DNA of 64,000 nt from a bacterium (GTDB lineage: Bacteria > JACRDZ01 > JAQUKH01). The notes under the pieces are model-generated. The model ran no database searches, was not told where the DNA came from, and was given only the letters and a program-made list of their open reading frames with translations. Positions 8,693-16,654 of this stretch are shown piece by piece (positions within the stretch are counted from its first letter, which is position 1; each line of letters begins with the position of its first letter). The stretch is from assembly GCA_028719205.1 (NCBI GenBank), contig JAQUKH010000008.1, forward strand, positions 23,000 to 86,999. Reading direction: 5' to 3'. The position numbers and the translations under genes were made by a program.

Positions 8693-9766
8693 TTTTTTCT
8701 CCGACACTCCCGCGTGTTCAAACGTTGCCATCTGAGTTAAAATTTTGACGCTCGCGTCAATGATCCCTATCCCCAATGCCGCGCCGGTTCCTTCTCCCAA
8801 ACGCAAATTAAAATCCAGTACCGGAGTTAATCCGATAAAATCAAGCGTAACTTTATGGCCTCTTTCTACTGAACAATGTGAGGCGATCATGTAGTCTTTT
8901 GTTTTTGGTTCTATTGAGAACGCGACAAGCGCGGCGGCGCCTGAAATAAATCCGTCGATAACAACCGGAACTCTTTTTGAAGCAGCTGCTAAAATTACCC
9001 CGGCTAAGCCTCCGATCTCAAAACCGCCGACCTTAGACAAAACATCTATCCCGTCTTTCGAGTCAGGTTTATTCACCAAAAGCCCTTTTTTTATTATCTC
9101 AATTTTATGACTTAATCCTTTATCATCAATACCAGTTCCTCTTCCTGTTATATCTTCAACCTTAGCACCTGTTATAACCGAAACTATCGCGCTGGAAGCC
9201 GTAGTATTACCGATCCCCATATCCCCGGTTCCCACAATATCAATACCATTATTCGCAAATTCTTCCTCAAAAACCTCTATTCCCGCCTCGATAGACCTTA
9301 TGGCCTCATCCCTTGCCATCGCCGCCCCCTTCGCAAAATTCTTCGTCCCAAAATTTATCTTCTTGTTCTTAAAACTTTTGACTTGTGACTTGTGACTTGT
9401 GACTTTTATTTCTTCCGCCACTCCCATATCCACCACCACAACCCTGGCCCCAACATGATTTGCCAATACATTAATCCCCGCCCCACCGTTCAAAAAATTA
9501 TAAACCATTTGCGGGGTTACCTCTTTCGGGAAAGCACTTACACCTTCTTCAGTTATCCCGTGGTCTGCCGCCATTGTAAAAATTACTTTATTTTTTAAAG
9601 AAGGATTATCCTTTTTTGTAATTTCAACTACCTGTTTTGCCAGATCTTCGAGCTTACCAAGGCTCCCCTGCGGTTTGGTCAGAAAATCCAGTCTCTTTTG
9701 AGTTTTTTCCGCCATTGAAAAATCAATTTGATCGATCCTGCTTATTGTTTCATCTAATTTTCGCAT
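8690..9766 (-). CDS. cobT: Nicotinate-nucleotide--dimethylbenzimidazole phosphoribosyltransferase
   Basis: A 358-residue enzyme that makes alpha-ribazole phosphate, activating the lower ligand of cobamides. Family blocks are present: KPQGSLGKLEDLA, MAADHGITEEGVSAFP, VVVDMGV, GDMGIGNTTASSA, GTGIDD and the C-terminal RLGEGTGAALG with the catalytic Glu. A heptamer array gives the unusual stretch VTSHKSQVKSF near residue 125, in a loop that is shorter in relatives I know. The 13-bp overlap with the Cys-rich gene upstream shows coupling. Confidence 0.95.
   Translation of the reverse strand: MRKLDETISRIDQIDFSMAEKTQKRLDFLTKPQGSLGKLEDLAKQVVEITKKDNPSLKNKVIFTMAADHGITEEGVSAFPKEVTPQMVYNFLNGGAGINVLANHVGARVVVVDMGVAEEIKVTSHKSQVKSFKNKKINFGTKNFAKGAAMARDEAIRSIEAGIEVFEEEFANNGIDIVGTGDMGIGNTTASSAIVSVITGAKVEDITGRGTGIDDKGLSHKIEIIKKGLLVNKPDSKDGIDVLSKVGGFEIGGLAGVILAAASKRVPVVIDGFISGAAALVAFSIEPKTKDYMIASHCSVERGHKVTLDFIGLTPVLDFNLRLGEGTGAALGIGIIDASVKILTQMATFEHAGVSEKK
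9374..9407. repeat. 7-nt repeat array inside cobT
   Basis: On the plus strand acttttg, acttgtg, acttgtg, acttgtg, acttttat in phase. It is translated on the minus strand as VTSHKSQVK, the same peptide produced by the array at the start of the PorV gene. Confidence 0.8.
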
Positions 9767-10002
9767 TCAGCCTCCGTTATATTCTTTCTGATTATATTAA
9801 AGATCATATCTACTGTTTTCTTTCTATGTATCCAATTACACTCCTGGCAGGACCATATATTTCTCTTTGTTTTACTTGAATAAGTATATTCCCCGCGATT
9901 TTCATCTTTACAGGGATAGAAGGGGCAATAACAAAAGGTGCAATCCTCTAATCCTTTGTGACATGGATAGTATTTACAAAATTTATTCGCTCTGCTTATC
10001 AT
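9754..10002 (-). CDS. Cysteine-rich small domain protein of cobalamin loci
   Basis: An 82-residue protein with eight cysteines, including FCKYYPCH, DCTFCYCPFYPC and WSCQECNWIH near the middle. This matches the small Cys-rich domain (Pfam 'cysteine-rich small domain') that is repeatedly found beside or fused to cobalamin biosynthesis proteins. A metal-binding role is inferred from the Cys spacing; the biochemical role is not known. It lies between cobU and cobT, overlapping cobT by 13 bp. Confidence 0.8.
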   Translation of the reverse strand: MISRANKFCKYYPCHKGLEDCTFCYCPFYPCKDENRGEYTYSSKTKRNIWSCQECNWIHRKKTVDMIFNIIRKNITEAECEN

Positions 10003-10018
10003 TTTTTGCTCCCTTATT

Positions 10019-10582
10019 TTACCACCCCTTTATCCCCTCCTTACCAAGGAGGGGACTTAGGGGAAGTTTTATTTTTACCGGTATTCCTGCCTGCATAAAA
10101 ATCACTTCATCCGCATTTTTTGCCATTATTTGATTCCCAAATCCGACCAGATCCGCGAAACGCCTTCCCAGCGGATTATCAGGAACTAAACTGCTTCCTA
10201 CGTCATTTGAAACCAGAATTATATTCTGCTTTTTTTTTGAAATAACCTGCGCAAGTATTTTTATTTTTTTTGTTATTTGGCTATCAGTTATCCCTTTATA
10301 CATCAAGTTAGATATCAAAAGACCCAGGCAATCAATTATTACCACATCATATCCGACTATAAGCCGTTCCACAACTTCAGCTACATTTTCATTTTCTTCT
10401 ATTGTTTTCCAGAATTTCGGCCTTGATGATTTATGAAGTTTAATACGCTTTTTCATCTCTTCATCTGAGGCGCTTGCTGTCGCGATAAAGGCTGCTTTTT
10501 TACTCAGTTTTTTTGCCAATTGGACAGCATAAGAACTTTTTCCGCTTCTTATCCCGCCAAAAATAAAAATAAATTTTTTCAT
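10019..10582 (-). CDS. cobU: Adenosylcobinamide kinase / guanylyltransferase
   Basis: A 187-residue bifunctional enzyme that phosphorylates adenosylcobinamide and transfers GMP to it. The P-loop FGGIRSGKSSYAVQLA is at the N-terminus; LHKSSRPKFWKTIEE holds the His expected to carry GMP; LVSNDVGSSLVPDNPLGR is typical near the C-terminus. I chose the ATG at 10582; an upstream in-frame start would run through the riboswitch terminator. The last 12 residues (SPLLGKEGIKGW) are encoded by a C-rich palindromic repeat and look like a repeat-derived tail. Confidence 0.95.
   Translation of the reverse strand: MKKFIFIFGGIRSGKSSYAVQLAKKLSKKAAFIATASASDEEMKKRIKLHKSSRPKFWKTIEENENVAEVVERLIVGYDVVIIDCLGLLISNLMYKGITDSQITKKIKILAQVISKKKQNIILVSNDVGSSLVPDNPLGRRFADLVGFGNQIMAKNADEVIFMQAGIPVKIKLPLSPLLGKEGIKGW
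10024..10063. repeat. C-rich palindromic repeat overlapping the cobU 3' end
   Basis: cccctttatcccctcctt, then accaaggaggggacttagggg: nested inverted repeats. It resembles the elements at 10.6 and 52.2 kb. Confidence 0.7.
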
Positions 10583-10588
10583 AAAACC

Positions 10589-10617
10589 CCGAACGCCCCT
10601 ATCCCCTAAAGGGGAAC
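10589..10617. repeat. C-rich palindromic repeat upstream of cobU
   Basis: A shortened version of the family: cccctatcccctaaaggggaac, lying between the riboswitch terminator and the cobU start. Confidence 0.55.
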
Positions 10618-10663
10618 TATAAAATAAAAAACCCTTAGCACCAAAAAATATTGATGCTAAGGG
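10617..10663 (-). terminator. Intrinsic terminator of the cobU riboswitch
   Basis: On the minus strand cccttagca (10655-10663) pairs with tgctaaggg (10632-10640) and is followed directly by the U-tract ttttttattttat. It stands between the riboswitch aptamer and cobU, exactly where a transcriptional expression platform would be. An upstream gggtgcaaccc sequence overlapping the stem could form the alternative anti-terminator. Confidence 0.85.
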
Positions 10664-10709
10664 TTGCACCCTGATTTAACTTCACCCTTTCCTCGAGGAA
10701 ATAAATAGT

Positions 10710-10749
10710 ACTTAAGACTTCCGCTCTTCCGAGCTTCCGACTTCCGCGC
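10710..10749. repeat. 7/8-nt repeat array
   Basis: acttaag, acttccg, ctcttccg, agcttccg, acttccg: phased short units between the riboswitch aptamer and its terminator. Confidence 0.55.
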
Positions 10750-10754
10750 TATTC

Positions 10755-10932
10755 TTACAGGCAGGTATTCTGGCTTCCCAGCCCTTCCGGCTTACCTTCC
10801 CATCCCGATTTACATCAAAACAGTGGTATACATCTTCGCCAAAAGAGTTTCTCCCAATTTTACATCAAGAGACTGGATTACAGCGGCGGGACCGCGCCGG
10901 TTTCTAACCGGCTTCCCTAGCCTATATTCATA
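10755..10932 (-). ncRNA. Cobalamin riboswitch (cob operon leader)
   Basis: The minus strand shows GGGAAGCCGGTTAGAAACCGG, then GCGGTCCCGCCGCTGTAA (the B12 box region), a peripheral domain, and the closing GCCAGAATACCTGCCTGT. This is the complete canonical order of a cobalamin riboswitch, with a terminator 90 nt downstream. High corrinoid is expected to switch off cobU, cobT, cobS, cobQ and btuFCD together. Confidence 0.93.
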
Positions 10933-10936
10933 AGTT

Positions 10937-10964
10937 ATTATATAGAAAAACAAAAAATTGTCAA
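10937..10964 (-). promoter_or_regulatory. Sigma70-type promoter of the cob operon
   Basis: TTGACA (10959-10964), 16-nt spacer, TATAAT (10937-10942) on the minus strand, immediately upstream of the riboswitch aptamer. Confidence 0.85.
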
Positions 10965-10988
10965 TGTTAAAAATTTCAGGTGTTTTAT

Positions 10989-11729
10989 TTACTTCACCTC
11001 AACAGAAGCCGAAGGATCAAAAGGATTCGTCCGGATAGCAAGTGAAAAAAGGTATGGATATTTATCTTTCAGGTGTTTCATGTAGTCCAGCCACTCGGCG
11101 ATCAAAAGGATATAAGCCCTTTTTATGTCTCCCTCAAGGTGTTCAGAATCTGCGTCTGTTAATTTTTTAACATCTTCCCTTTTCGTCAATTCTTCTGTCA
11201 GGTGGAAAACAGCCCAGAGAAGTTCTGTAAATGTTTCGTGCTCCAGTAAATTCGGATTTTGTAAAATTAACAAAAGAAAATTTCTTTTTTCAACCAGAAA
11301 AGAGCGCAGCCCTTCCAGATTGCCTTTCTGAATTTCAATTTGATGTTCATAATTTCGTATTTTTTTACTGACAATAATAAATTCACCTTCAGGCCAATTC
11401 TTAATTGATTTGAATTCCTGTGATATCTTTTCAGTCTGAGGGCTAAACTCCGAACCATATTCCAATAATTTTGTCCCCACTTCGCTGAAAAACGCGCCTA
11501 TCACCATGTTCATTTTATTAAGCATCACTTTTTTTTCACGTTCATCTAAGAACCGTTCGATAATAAACGTAACCAGTAAAACTTCGATCGGGATGAACGC
11601 TATATCACCGACCAGATAAAGAAAAATATGATGAGCGTCCCTGAAGATCAGGTAATGTATAAAATAAAAAACAGCTGAAAGCCCTATTAAAAACAAACCG
11701 AATAATATCTGCCATTTAAACCGTTTCAT
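10989..11729 (-). CDS. Membrane protein of unknown function
   Basis: I do not recognise this 246-residue protein. Two adjacent hydrophobic segments (about residues 8-28 and 34-60) form an N-terminal membrane hairpin; the remainder is charged and mainly helical, probably cytoplasmic, with no enzyme motif that I can see. The ATG at 11729 is preferred because a longer start would overlap the ubiX gene by about 35 bp. It follows ubiX by 4 bp and is probably cotranscribed with it. Confidence 0.75.
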   Translation of the reverse strand: MKRFKWQILFGLFLIGLSAVFYFIHYLIFRDAHHIFLYLVGDIAFIPIEVLLVTFIIERFLDEREKKVMLNKMNMVIGAFFSEVGTKLLEYGSEFSPQTEKISQEFKSIKNWPEGEFIIVSKKIRNYEHQIEIQKGNLEGLRSFLVEKRNFLLLILQNPNLLEHETFTELLWAVFHLTEELTKREDVKKLTDADSEHLEGDIKRAYILLIAEWLDYMKHLKDKYPYLFSLAIRTNPFDPSASVEVK

Positions 11730-11733
11730 AATT

Positions 11734-12327
11734 CTAATTTGACCATCTTTTATAAAGGTTATGTTCAATATCTAATGAATCTAAAACCCTGCCCGCGACA
11801 AAATTCGCGAGATCATCGAACGATTCAGGCCGGTTATAAAAAGCAGGCATGGCGGGCAATATTATCCCTCCGGCATTGGAAATCTTCAGCATATTTTCCA
11901 GATGTATTGAGCTTAGAGGTGTTTCACGGGGAACCAGGATCAATTTTCTTCTTTCCTTTAAAATAACATCCGCGGCTCTTTCGATCAGACTTGAGGATAC
12001 CCCTGAGGCTATCCTCCCAATACAACCCATGCTCGCGGGGATCACAACCATTCCGTCTGTCTTGAAAGAACCGCTTGAGATCGAGGCGTGAAAATCGGTA
12101 TTTTCAATATACTCAATATTTTTGTTTTTGAAATAATTTATAAAATATTTCCCTAATTTCTCTTTTTTCGGCAGTTTAACCGCTAATTCATGCCCAAAAA
12201 TAGCTAAACCGGTGTCTGAAAAAAGAAGAAATATTTTAGCATTAGCCCTGCTAACGCCCTCTATTAATTTCTTCGCGTAAATTGAGCCGCTTGCTCCTGT
12301 TACCGCTATAATATATTTTTTATTGAT
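11734..12327 (-). CDS. ubiX: UbiX-type flavin prenyltransferase, apparent ATC start
   Basis: UbiX prenylates FMN to give the cofactor of UbiD-type decarboxylases. The frame reads IAVTGASGSIYAKKL (FMN-binding loop), later VVIPASMGCIGRIASG, LVPRETPLSSIHLENML and PAMPAFYNRP, all family hallmarks. The N-terminal 90 residues are open without a stop, but there is no ATG, GTG or TTG before the FMN motif. The only well-placed initiator is ATC at 12327, 7 nt after aggagg, which gives 197 residues, the normal family length. Starting at the first ATG would remove the FMN site. No ubiD gene is in the window. Confidence 0.88.
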   Translation of the reverse strand: MNKKYIIAVTGASGSIYAKKLIEGVSRANAKIFLLFSDTGLAIFGHELAVKLPKKEKLGKYFINYFKNKNIEYIENTDFHASISSGSFKTDGMVVIPASMGCIGRIASGVSSSLIERAADVILKERRKLILVPRETPLSSIHLENMLKISNAGGIILPAMPAFYNRPESFDDLANFVAGRVLDSLDIEHNLYKRWSN

Positions 12328-12374
12328 CTTTTACCCTCCTGATAACAGTTTCATTATATTCCAATATTCAATAT

Positions 12375-12402
12375 TTGACAAATAGTATTTTTATGCTATA
12401 AT
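12375..12402 (+). promoter_or_regulatory. Promoter of the ppiD-like gene
   Basis: TTGACA (12375-12380), 16-nt spacer, TATAAT (12397-12402), about 50 nt before the start codon; an agagga ribosome binding site follows. Confidence 0.8.
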
Positions 12403-12451
12403 CTTTGTTTTTAAGAAGAAAATATTATGTATTTAACAAGAGGAGAATACA

Positions 12452-13909
12452 ATGCTTAAATATATGCGAAACAATTTAAAAGTTATTATGTGGATAATTA
12501 TCGGGGCATTTTTAGGTACAATATTCGTGTCATGGGGGATGGGTGGTATACAACAGCAGCAAAACATTGCCGCTAAAATTAACGGTACAAAAATTCCTCT
12601 TACGGAATATTATGAAATTTTAAACCGCTATTATGATTTTTATCGTAAGATCTATGGAAAAAATTTCAGTCCTGAACTTCTCAAAAAATTGAACGTTGAA
12701 AAAATGGCAATGGATCAGGTTATTAAAGACACAATAATTGATAAAAAAGCAGAAGAATTGGGATTGTCCGTCTCCGACGAAGAAGTAGTGAATTATATTA
12801 AAAGTTTTGATATCTTCCAAACAGACGGAAAGTTCGACCCCAGAAAATTCTCACAGGCAAGCCAGTTCATGGAAGCTAACGGGAAAAAAGTTGATTGGAT
12901 TGAAAAAGAAAGACAGGTTAGAAAAGATATAATCCGGAAAAAAATGGAAGAAATTATCAAAGACGGGATCACGGTTTCAGATAAAGAAATTGAATTCCGG
13001 TACTTATATGAAAATGAAGAAATTAAAGCCAGTTATATTTTTATAGACCCTAAAGCATTTCTGACTGAAAAAAAGATCAAAGAATATTATTCTAAAAATG
13101 AAAAACAATTTGAAGAACCGGAAAAAGTAAAGGCCAGCCATATACTTTTTATGGTAAAAAACAGCGATAACGCAACTGAAGAAAGAGAAGCCAGGAACAA
13201 GGCGGAAAAAGTCATGGCTGAAATAAAAAAAGGCCAGGATTTTGCCAAATTAGCTAAGACATATTCTGAAGATTCATCCAAAGAAAAAGGCGGTGATTTA
13301 GGTTATTTTTCCAGAGGGACAATGGACGCGAATTTTGAAAGAGCGGCCTTTGCGTTAAAAATAGGCGAAGTAAGCCAGATCATCCGCTCGGAATATGGTT
13401 TTCATATTATAAAATTACTTGGCAGAAAAGAAGCTCAAATCAAACCATTTGAAGAAGTTAAAGAAAATATAAAATACGCGGCTGTAACTGATGAAGAAAA
13501 AAATCAGGCAAAAAAACAAGCTGAAGAGATATCTAAAAAAATACTCGCTGAAAAAGATCTGAGTAAGTCGGCTGGAAGCTTTAAAATACCTGTAATAAAC
13601 TTAGACTACTTCAATCGTTCCAAATTTATTTCCGGAATTTACGACAACAAGAAATTCAAAGAAGGCGCTTTCAAATTATCAAAGGGAAGTATCAGCCCTT
13701 TAATTGAAACAGAAGACGGATTTTATTTTATAAAACTTCTTGAAAGAAAACAAGTGAATCTGGAAAAATTTACCCAGACAAAAGATGAATTAAAGAACAA
13801 GATATTGCAGGAGAAAAAAGACTCATATCTTGAGAATTGGTTTGAAGATATCAGGAAAAAGTCAGATATTAAATTATATATTAATCCTGGAAGAGAACAG
13901 GCAATATAA
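12452..13909 (+). CDS. ppiD: PpiD/SurA-like membrane-anchored peptidyl-prolyl isomerase
   Basis: A 485-residue periplasmic chaperone. One N-terminal transmembrane anchor (about residues 11-30, VIMWIIIGAFLGTIFVSW) precedes a SurA-type N-terminal domain, then a parvulin domain at about 225-330 (KASHILFMV, GGDLGYFSRG, YGFHIIKLL), followed by a second weaker parvulin-like stretch (about 380-440, ending in DGFYFIKLLERK). The layout is that of PpiD, which assists folding of exported outer-membrane proteins. It is monocistronic, with its own promoter and a terminator straight after the stop. Confidence 0.9.
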   Translation: MLKYMRNNLKVIMWIIIGAFLGTIFVSWGMGGIQQQQNIAAKINGTKIPLTEYYEILNRYYDFYRKIYGKNFSPELLKKLNVEKMAMDQVIKDTIIDKKAEELGLSVSDEEVVNYIKSFDIFQTDGKFDPRKFSQASQFMEANGKKVDWIEKERQVRKDIIRKKMEEIIKDGITVSDKEIEFRYLYENEEIKASYIFIDPKAFLTEKKIKEYYSKNEKQFEEPEKVKASHILFMVKNSDNATEEREARNKAEKVMAEIKKGQDFAKLAKTYSEDSSKEKGGDLGYFSRGTMDANFERAAFALKIGEVSQIIRSEYGFHIIKLLGRKEAQIKPFEEVKENIKYAAVTDEEKNQAKKQAEEISKKILAEKDLSKSAGSFKIPVINLDYFNRSKFISGIYDNKKFKEGAFKLSKGSISPLIETEDGFYFIKLLERKQVNLEKFTQTKDELKNKILQEKKDSYLENWFEDIRKKSDIKLYINPGREQAI

Positions 13910-13911
13910 AA

Positions 13912-13934
13912 AGCAGGGAGCGCCGCTCCCTGCT
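13912..13934. terminator. Bidirectional terminator between convergent genes
   Basis: agcagggagc / gctccctgct, a perfect 10-bp stem with a 3-nt loop, 2 bp after the ppiD stop and overlapping the stop of the convergent gene. Purine tract (ataaaa) on one side and pyrimidine-rich (aatttcc) on the other. Confidence 0.85.
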
Positions 13935-14820
13935 AATTTCCTTCATAGGGCGACAACTTTATACGTTTAGCCATTTCACGCAAAATATCATAATCTTTGT
14001 CATCAACTTCTATAAAACCGTCAAGCCACGCGCGCTTTAATATTGATAAATGCTCATCTCCCACTTCTACAGTATCTTCCTTTTTAATTCCGATCATTAT
14101 ATCTTTTACCTGTTTGATCAAAACATCATCAATTTCTTTTCTCGCGGCTAAAGTACAATAGCTGATCATCTCTGACTTCGCGATAATACGAAAATCATCC
14201 GGCGCGAATTTTTTGTCCGCTATCGCCTCCCTGAGATCCTCCAATGGAGCCGCGCCGGCATCAAAAGCCTGATAAAAAACAGCATAAAGCACCTTTTCAT
14301 GTTTAAAAGAGCCCTGTGGAATAGCATAAAAAGCCAAGTCCTTTTCAGGATCAACACCATTCTTCTTCAGCAAATCATAGATAGCCAAAAATCCCGCAGG
14401 AGCGAATTCAGGGCCGAAAATAAATTTCTTATCCTTAAGGTCTGAAATATTTTTAATCTTGCTTTCATTTTTAACAATTATCGTCCCTATCGTATTTTTC
14501 CCCTCGGGCCCTCTTTTCTCGCCAACAACAAGTTTCGCCTGATAATTTTTCTTTAAAATAATATACATAACGGAATTGGCATGTATAAAATCAACCTTTT
14601 TATCGCGAAACGCGTCTTCTACATCATAGGTATTCAAATAAACCGACTCGAATTTTTTCCCGGTCTTTTTGCTTAAATAATTTGTCAGCGGCTGGAATCT
14701 CTCCTCGGTTTCTTTCAGGCTATTGCAAACCATATAACCGATCTTAACTGTTTCTTCCGCCCATAGATTTTTGCAAATGCCAATAATCAAAAAAAATATT
14801 AAAATTATTTTTTTATTCAT
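13933..14820 (-). CDS. PhnD-type periplasmic substrate-binding protein
   Basis: A 295-residue secreted protein with a signal peptide ending near residue 21 and the PhnD-family two-lobed fold: KIGYMV, LTNYLSKKTGKKFE, DFIHANSVMYI, FIFGPEFAPAGFLAIYDLL and GSFKHEKVLYAV. PhnD proteins bind phosphonate or phosphite, but divergent members feed sensor systems. No permease or ATPase is nearby; it is the last gene of the long trkA-GeoRSP operon, with its ATG overlapping the preceding lipoprotein gene by 8 bp. An orphan sensory role is inferred. Confidence 0.85.
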   Translation of the reverse strand: MNKKIILIFFLIIGICKNLWAEETVKIGYMVCNSLKETEERFQPLTNYLSKKTGKKFESVYLNTYDVEDAFRDKKVDFIHANSVMYIILKKNYQAKLVVGEKRGPEGKNTIGTIIVKNESKIKNISDLKDKKFIFGPEFAPAGFLAIYDLLKKNGVDPEKDLAFYAIPQGSFKHEKVLYAVFYQAFDAGAAPLEDLREAIADKKFAPDDFRIIAKSEMISYCTLAARKEIDDVLIKQVKDIMIGIKKEDTVEVGDEHLSILKRAWLDGFIEVDDKDYDILREMAKRIKLSPYEGN

Positions 14821-15907
14821 GATTTTCTCCCGAAAATGGTTTAAATATTACAAGCCCGGAAACATTATCATCACGGCCGTCTTCAATTGTTTTGCCAATC
14901 TCATTCTCATTCAAATTCCCCCAATAATTATCCTCGGCGGAAATTTGTAAAGGCCCATTATTGTCAAGGTTAAACTTTTTATTGCTTTCTATATTATTAT
15001 AATGCAAAACCGCCTCAGTCTGATTTAAGGAAATTCCATCCCCGCCGTTTTTACTAATGGTATTTTTCCTTAATGTCAGCTTTGAATTGTTTGACGCGAT
15101 CCCGTCCATCGCGTTTTCACTTATCAAATTATTTTCAAGGCCGACTTCGCTTTCCTGGAAAAGAACTCCCTGCCGGTTATTCATAATTTCTGAACCGGAA
15201 ATATTTCCTTTACATTCCTTCAGGCGCAAGCCTTCCAGCCTGTTATTTTTAATGACATTATTTTTAAGCAATATATCCGACCGCATAGCGTGAACCGCGG
15301 AATAATTATTAATAAATACGTTATTTATGATCTCTGCCTTTGAATCACGGAAACGCAAAGCGCTGTAATTATCCTTAAATGTACAATCTTTAACTCCAAC
15401 CTCTGATTCCTGAAATTGAAATCCGCGGCTGTTATCAGAAAAAATCAGATTTTCTAAGACAACCTTTGAAAAATGGCTATGCAAAGCACGATGGGCATTA
15501 TTAAATTTGCAATACGATAAAATATTCGGATTACCCTCGCTTGCGATAAAATATATCCCTTCCCACAAATTTTTATCCTGTGAGCGGCCCGATGAAAATA
15601 CGATCGGGTCATTTTTTTCCGCCTTCGCGTTTAACGCGCCGAACACATAAAGGCCGCTCTCGCCAACCCCATCATCGTTTACATCCTGCCAGATAAAATT
15701 TACTGCAGTCCCGGGCTTAATCGTCAAAACCGCTCCAGCTTCTACTGTAACTATACCTTCGATAAAAATATTCCCTTCCCATATTGTGTTGTTTGTAATA
15801 TGCAGATCCCTGTAAATAACAGGCTCGTTTCTTACAGTCTTAATACATCCAAACACAACTGATAGAAAAACCGGTATAATAACAAACTTATTCCTGACGG
15901 ATATCAT
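14813..15907 (-). CDS. Right-handed beta-helix repeat lipoprotein
   Basis: A 364-residue protein with a lipoprotein signal (VFGC, Cys at about 21). Residues 40-110 form an IEGIVTVEAGAVLTIKPGT sheet motif, and about 130-330 consist of short repeats with the pattern N-x-I/F-x-x-N, such as IINNVFINN, LLKNNVIKNN and LRKNTISKNGG. This is the NosD/PbH1 parallel beta-helix fold used for carbohydrate binding or surface display. It is the larger of two such neighbours and overlaps the other by 20 bp. Function unknown. Confidence 0.85.
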   Translation of the reverse strand: MISVRNKFVIIPVFLSVVFGCIKTVRNEPVIYRDLHITNNTIWEGNIFIEGIVTVEAGAVLTIKPGTAVNFIWQDVNDDGVGESGLYVFGALNAKAEKNDPIVFSSGRSQDKNLWEGIYFIASEGNPNILSYCKFNNAHRALHSHFSKVVLENLIFSDNSRGFQFQESEVGVKDCTFKDNYSALRFRDSKAEIINNVFINNYSAVHAMRSDILLKNNVIKNNRLEGLRLKECKGNISGSEIMNNRQGVLFQESEVGLENNLISENAMDGIASNNSKLTLRKNTISKNGGDGISLNQTEAVLHYNNIESNKKFNLDNNGPLQISAEDNYWGNLNENEIGKTIEDGRDDNVSGLVIFKPFSGENHE

Positions 15908-16646
15908 ATTTATTATAGTTAATGTTGTTATCTTTTAAAATCAAATTTGATCTAGCGCCGATAAAAATCCCTTCTTCTTCATTGTTTTCTATTTTATTCC
16001 CGGTTATTTCTCCTGTAGAATAAAAAATGCAATAAATTCCGGCATAATTTTTACTGATAGTATTCCCCCTTATTTTTAGCCCTGAATTTCCTCCGGAAGA
16101 AATAATCGCATATTTATTTTTTTCAAATAAACTATTTTCAACAATAAAAGCCGATTCCAGACAATCGATCCCGGCATAAGCATTTTTTATTTCACAAAAT
16201 TTTAAAGTACACTCTTCGGATCTGTCAAGGATAATTCCGGCCCAGTAAATCCCATCGCGAGCTTTTCCTTCACCTGAAAAAATTATCGGCCTGTCTTCTT
16301 TTCCTTTGGCAATAATCTTCCCCCGGACTAAAATTTCATTATAGGGCGATAAAAACAGCGGTTCATTCTTCGATGTATCTTTTTCCCTGATGATAATTTT
16401 AGTCCCGGGCTGAATCGTAAGATTTATACCTTTTGGGATCAAAAGATCATCTTCAATCTGAACAACACCGCTCCAGACCGCGTCTTTGGTTATTATCCCG
16501 CTGAAGGAAAAAACTCTTTGAGTTTCTCCCTGATCCATCCCGGCTTTTCCCGGGCCTTTTAAACATCCCGCGGTAAATAAAATAATAATAAAAAGGCCGA
16601 CAAAGTCGGCCATAAATATTTTAATAAGACTTTTTATTTCCTTCAT
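15888..16646 (-). CDS. Right-handed beta-helix repeat lipoprotein (paralogue)
   Basis: A 252-residue relative of the downstream gene. The hydrophobic N-terminus ends in FTAGC, a slightly atypical lipobox. The same opening block appears (GIITKDAVWSGVVQIEDDL, then LTIQPGTKIII) and repeats such as IRGNTISKNY and ITGNKIENNEEEG follow. The two genes arose by duplication and may pair on the membrane. It lies 8 bp downstream of the OpuAC-like gene. Start could be the first ATG or the internal MADFVG. Confidence 0.82.
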   Translation of the reverse strand: MKEIKSLIKIFMADFVGLFIIILFTAGCLKGPGKAGMDQGETQRVFSFSGIITKDAVWSGVVQIEDDLLIPKGINLTIQPGTKIIIREKDTSKNEPLFLSPYNEILVRGKIIAKGKEDRPIIFSGEGKARDGIYWAGIILDRSEECTLKFCEIKNAYAGIDCLESAFIVENSLFEKNKYAIISSGGNSGLKIRGNTISKNYAGIYCIFYSTGEITGNKIENNEEEGIFIGARSNLILKDNNINYNKYDIRQE

Positions 16647-16654
16647 AATTTATA

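Noticed and set aside
10583-10669. N-terminal extension of CobU starting MQPLASIFF
   Set aside because: It runs through the riboswitch terminator and precedes the conserved P-loop start by 29 residues.
16590-16615. Hairpin ggccgac/gtcggcc at the start of the beta-helix lipoprotein gene
   Set aside because: It lies in the coding sequence of the signal peptide; likely coincidental.
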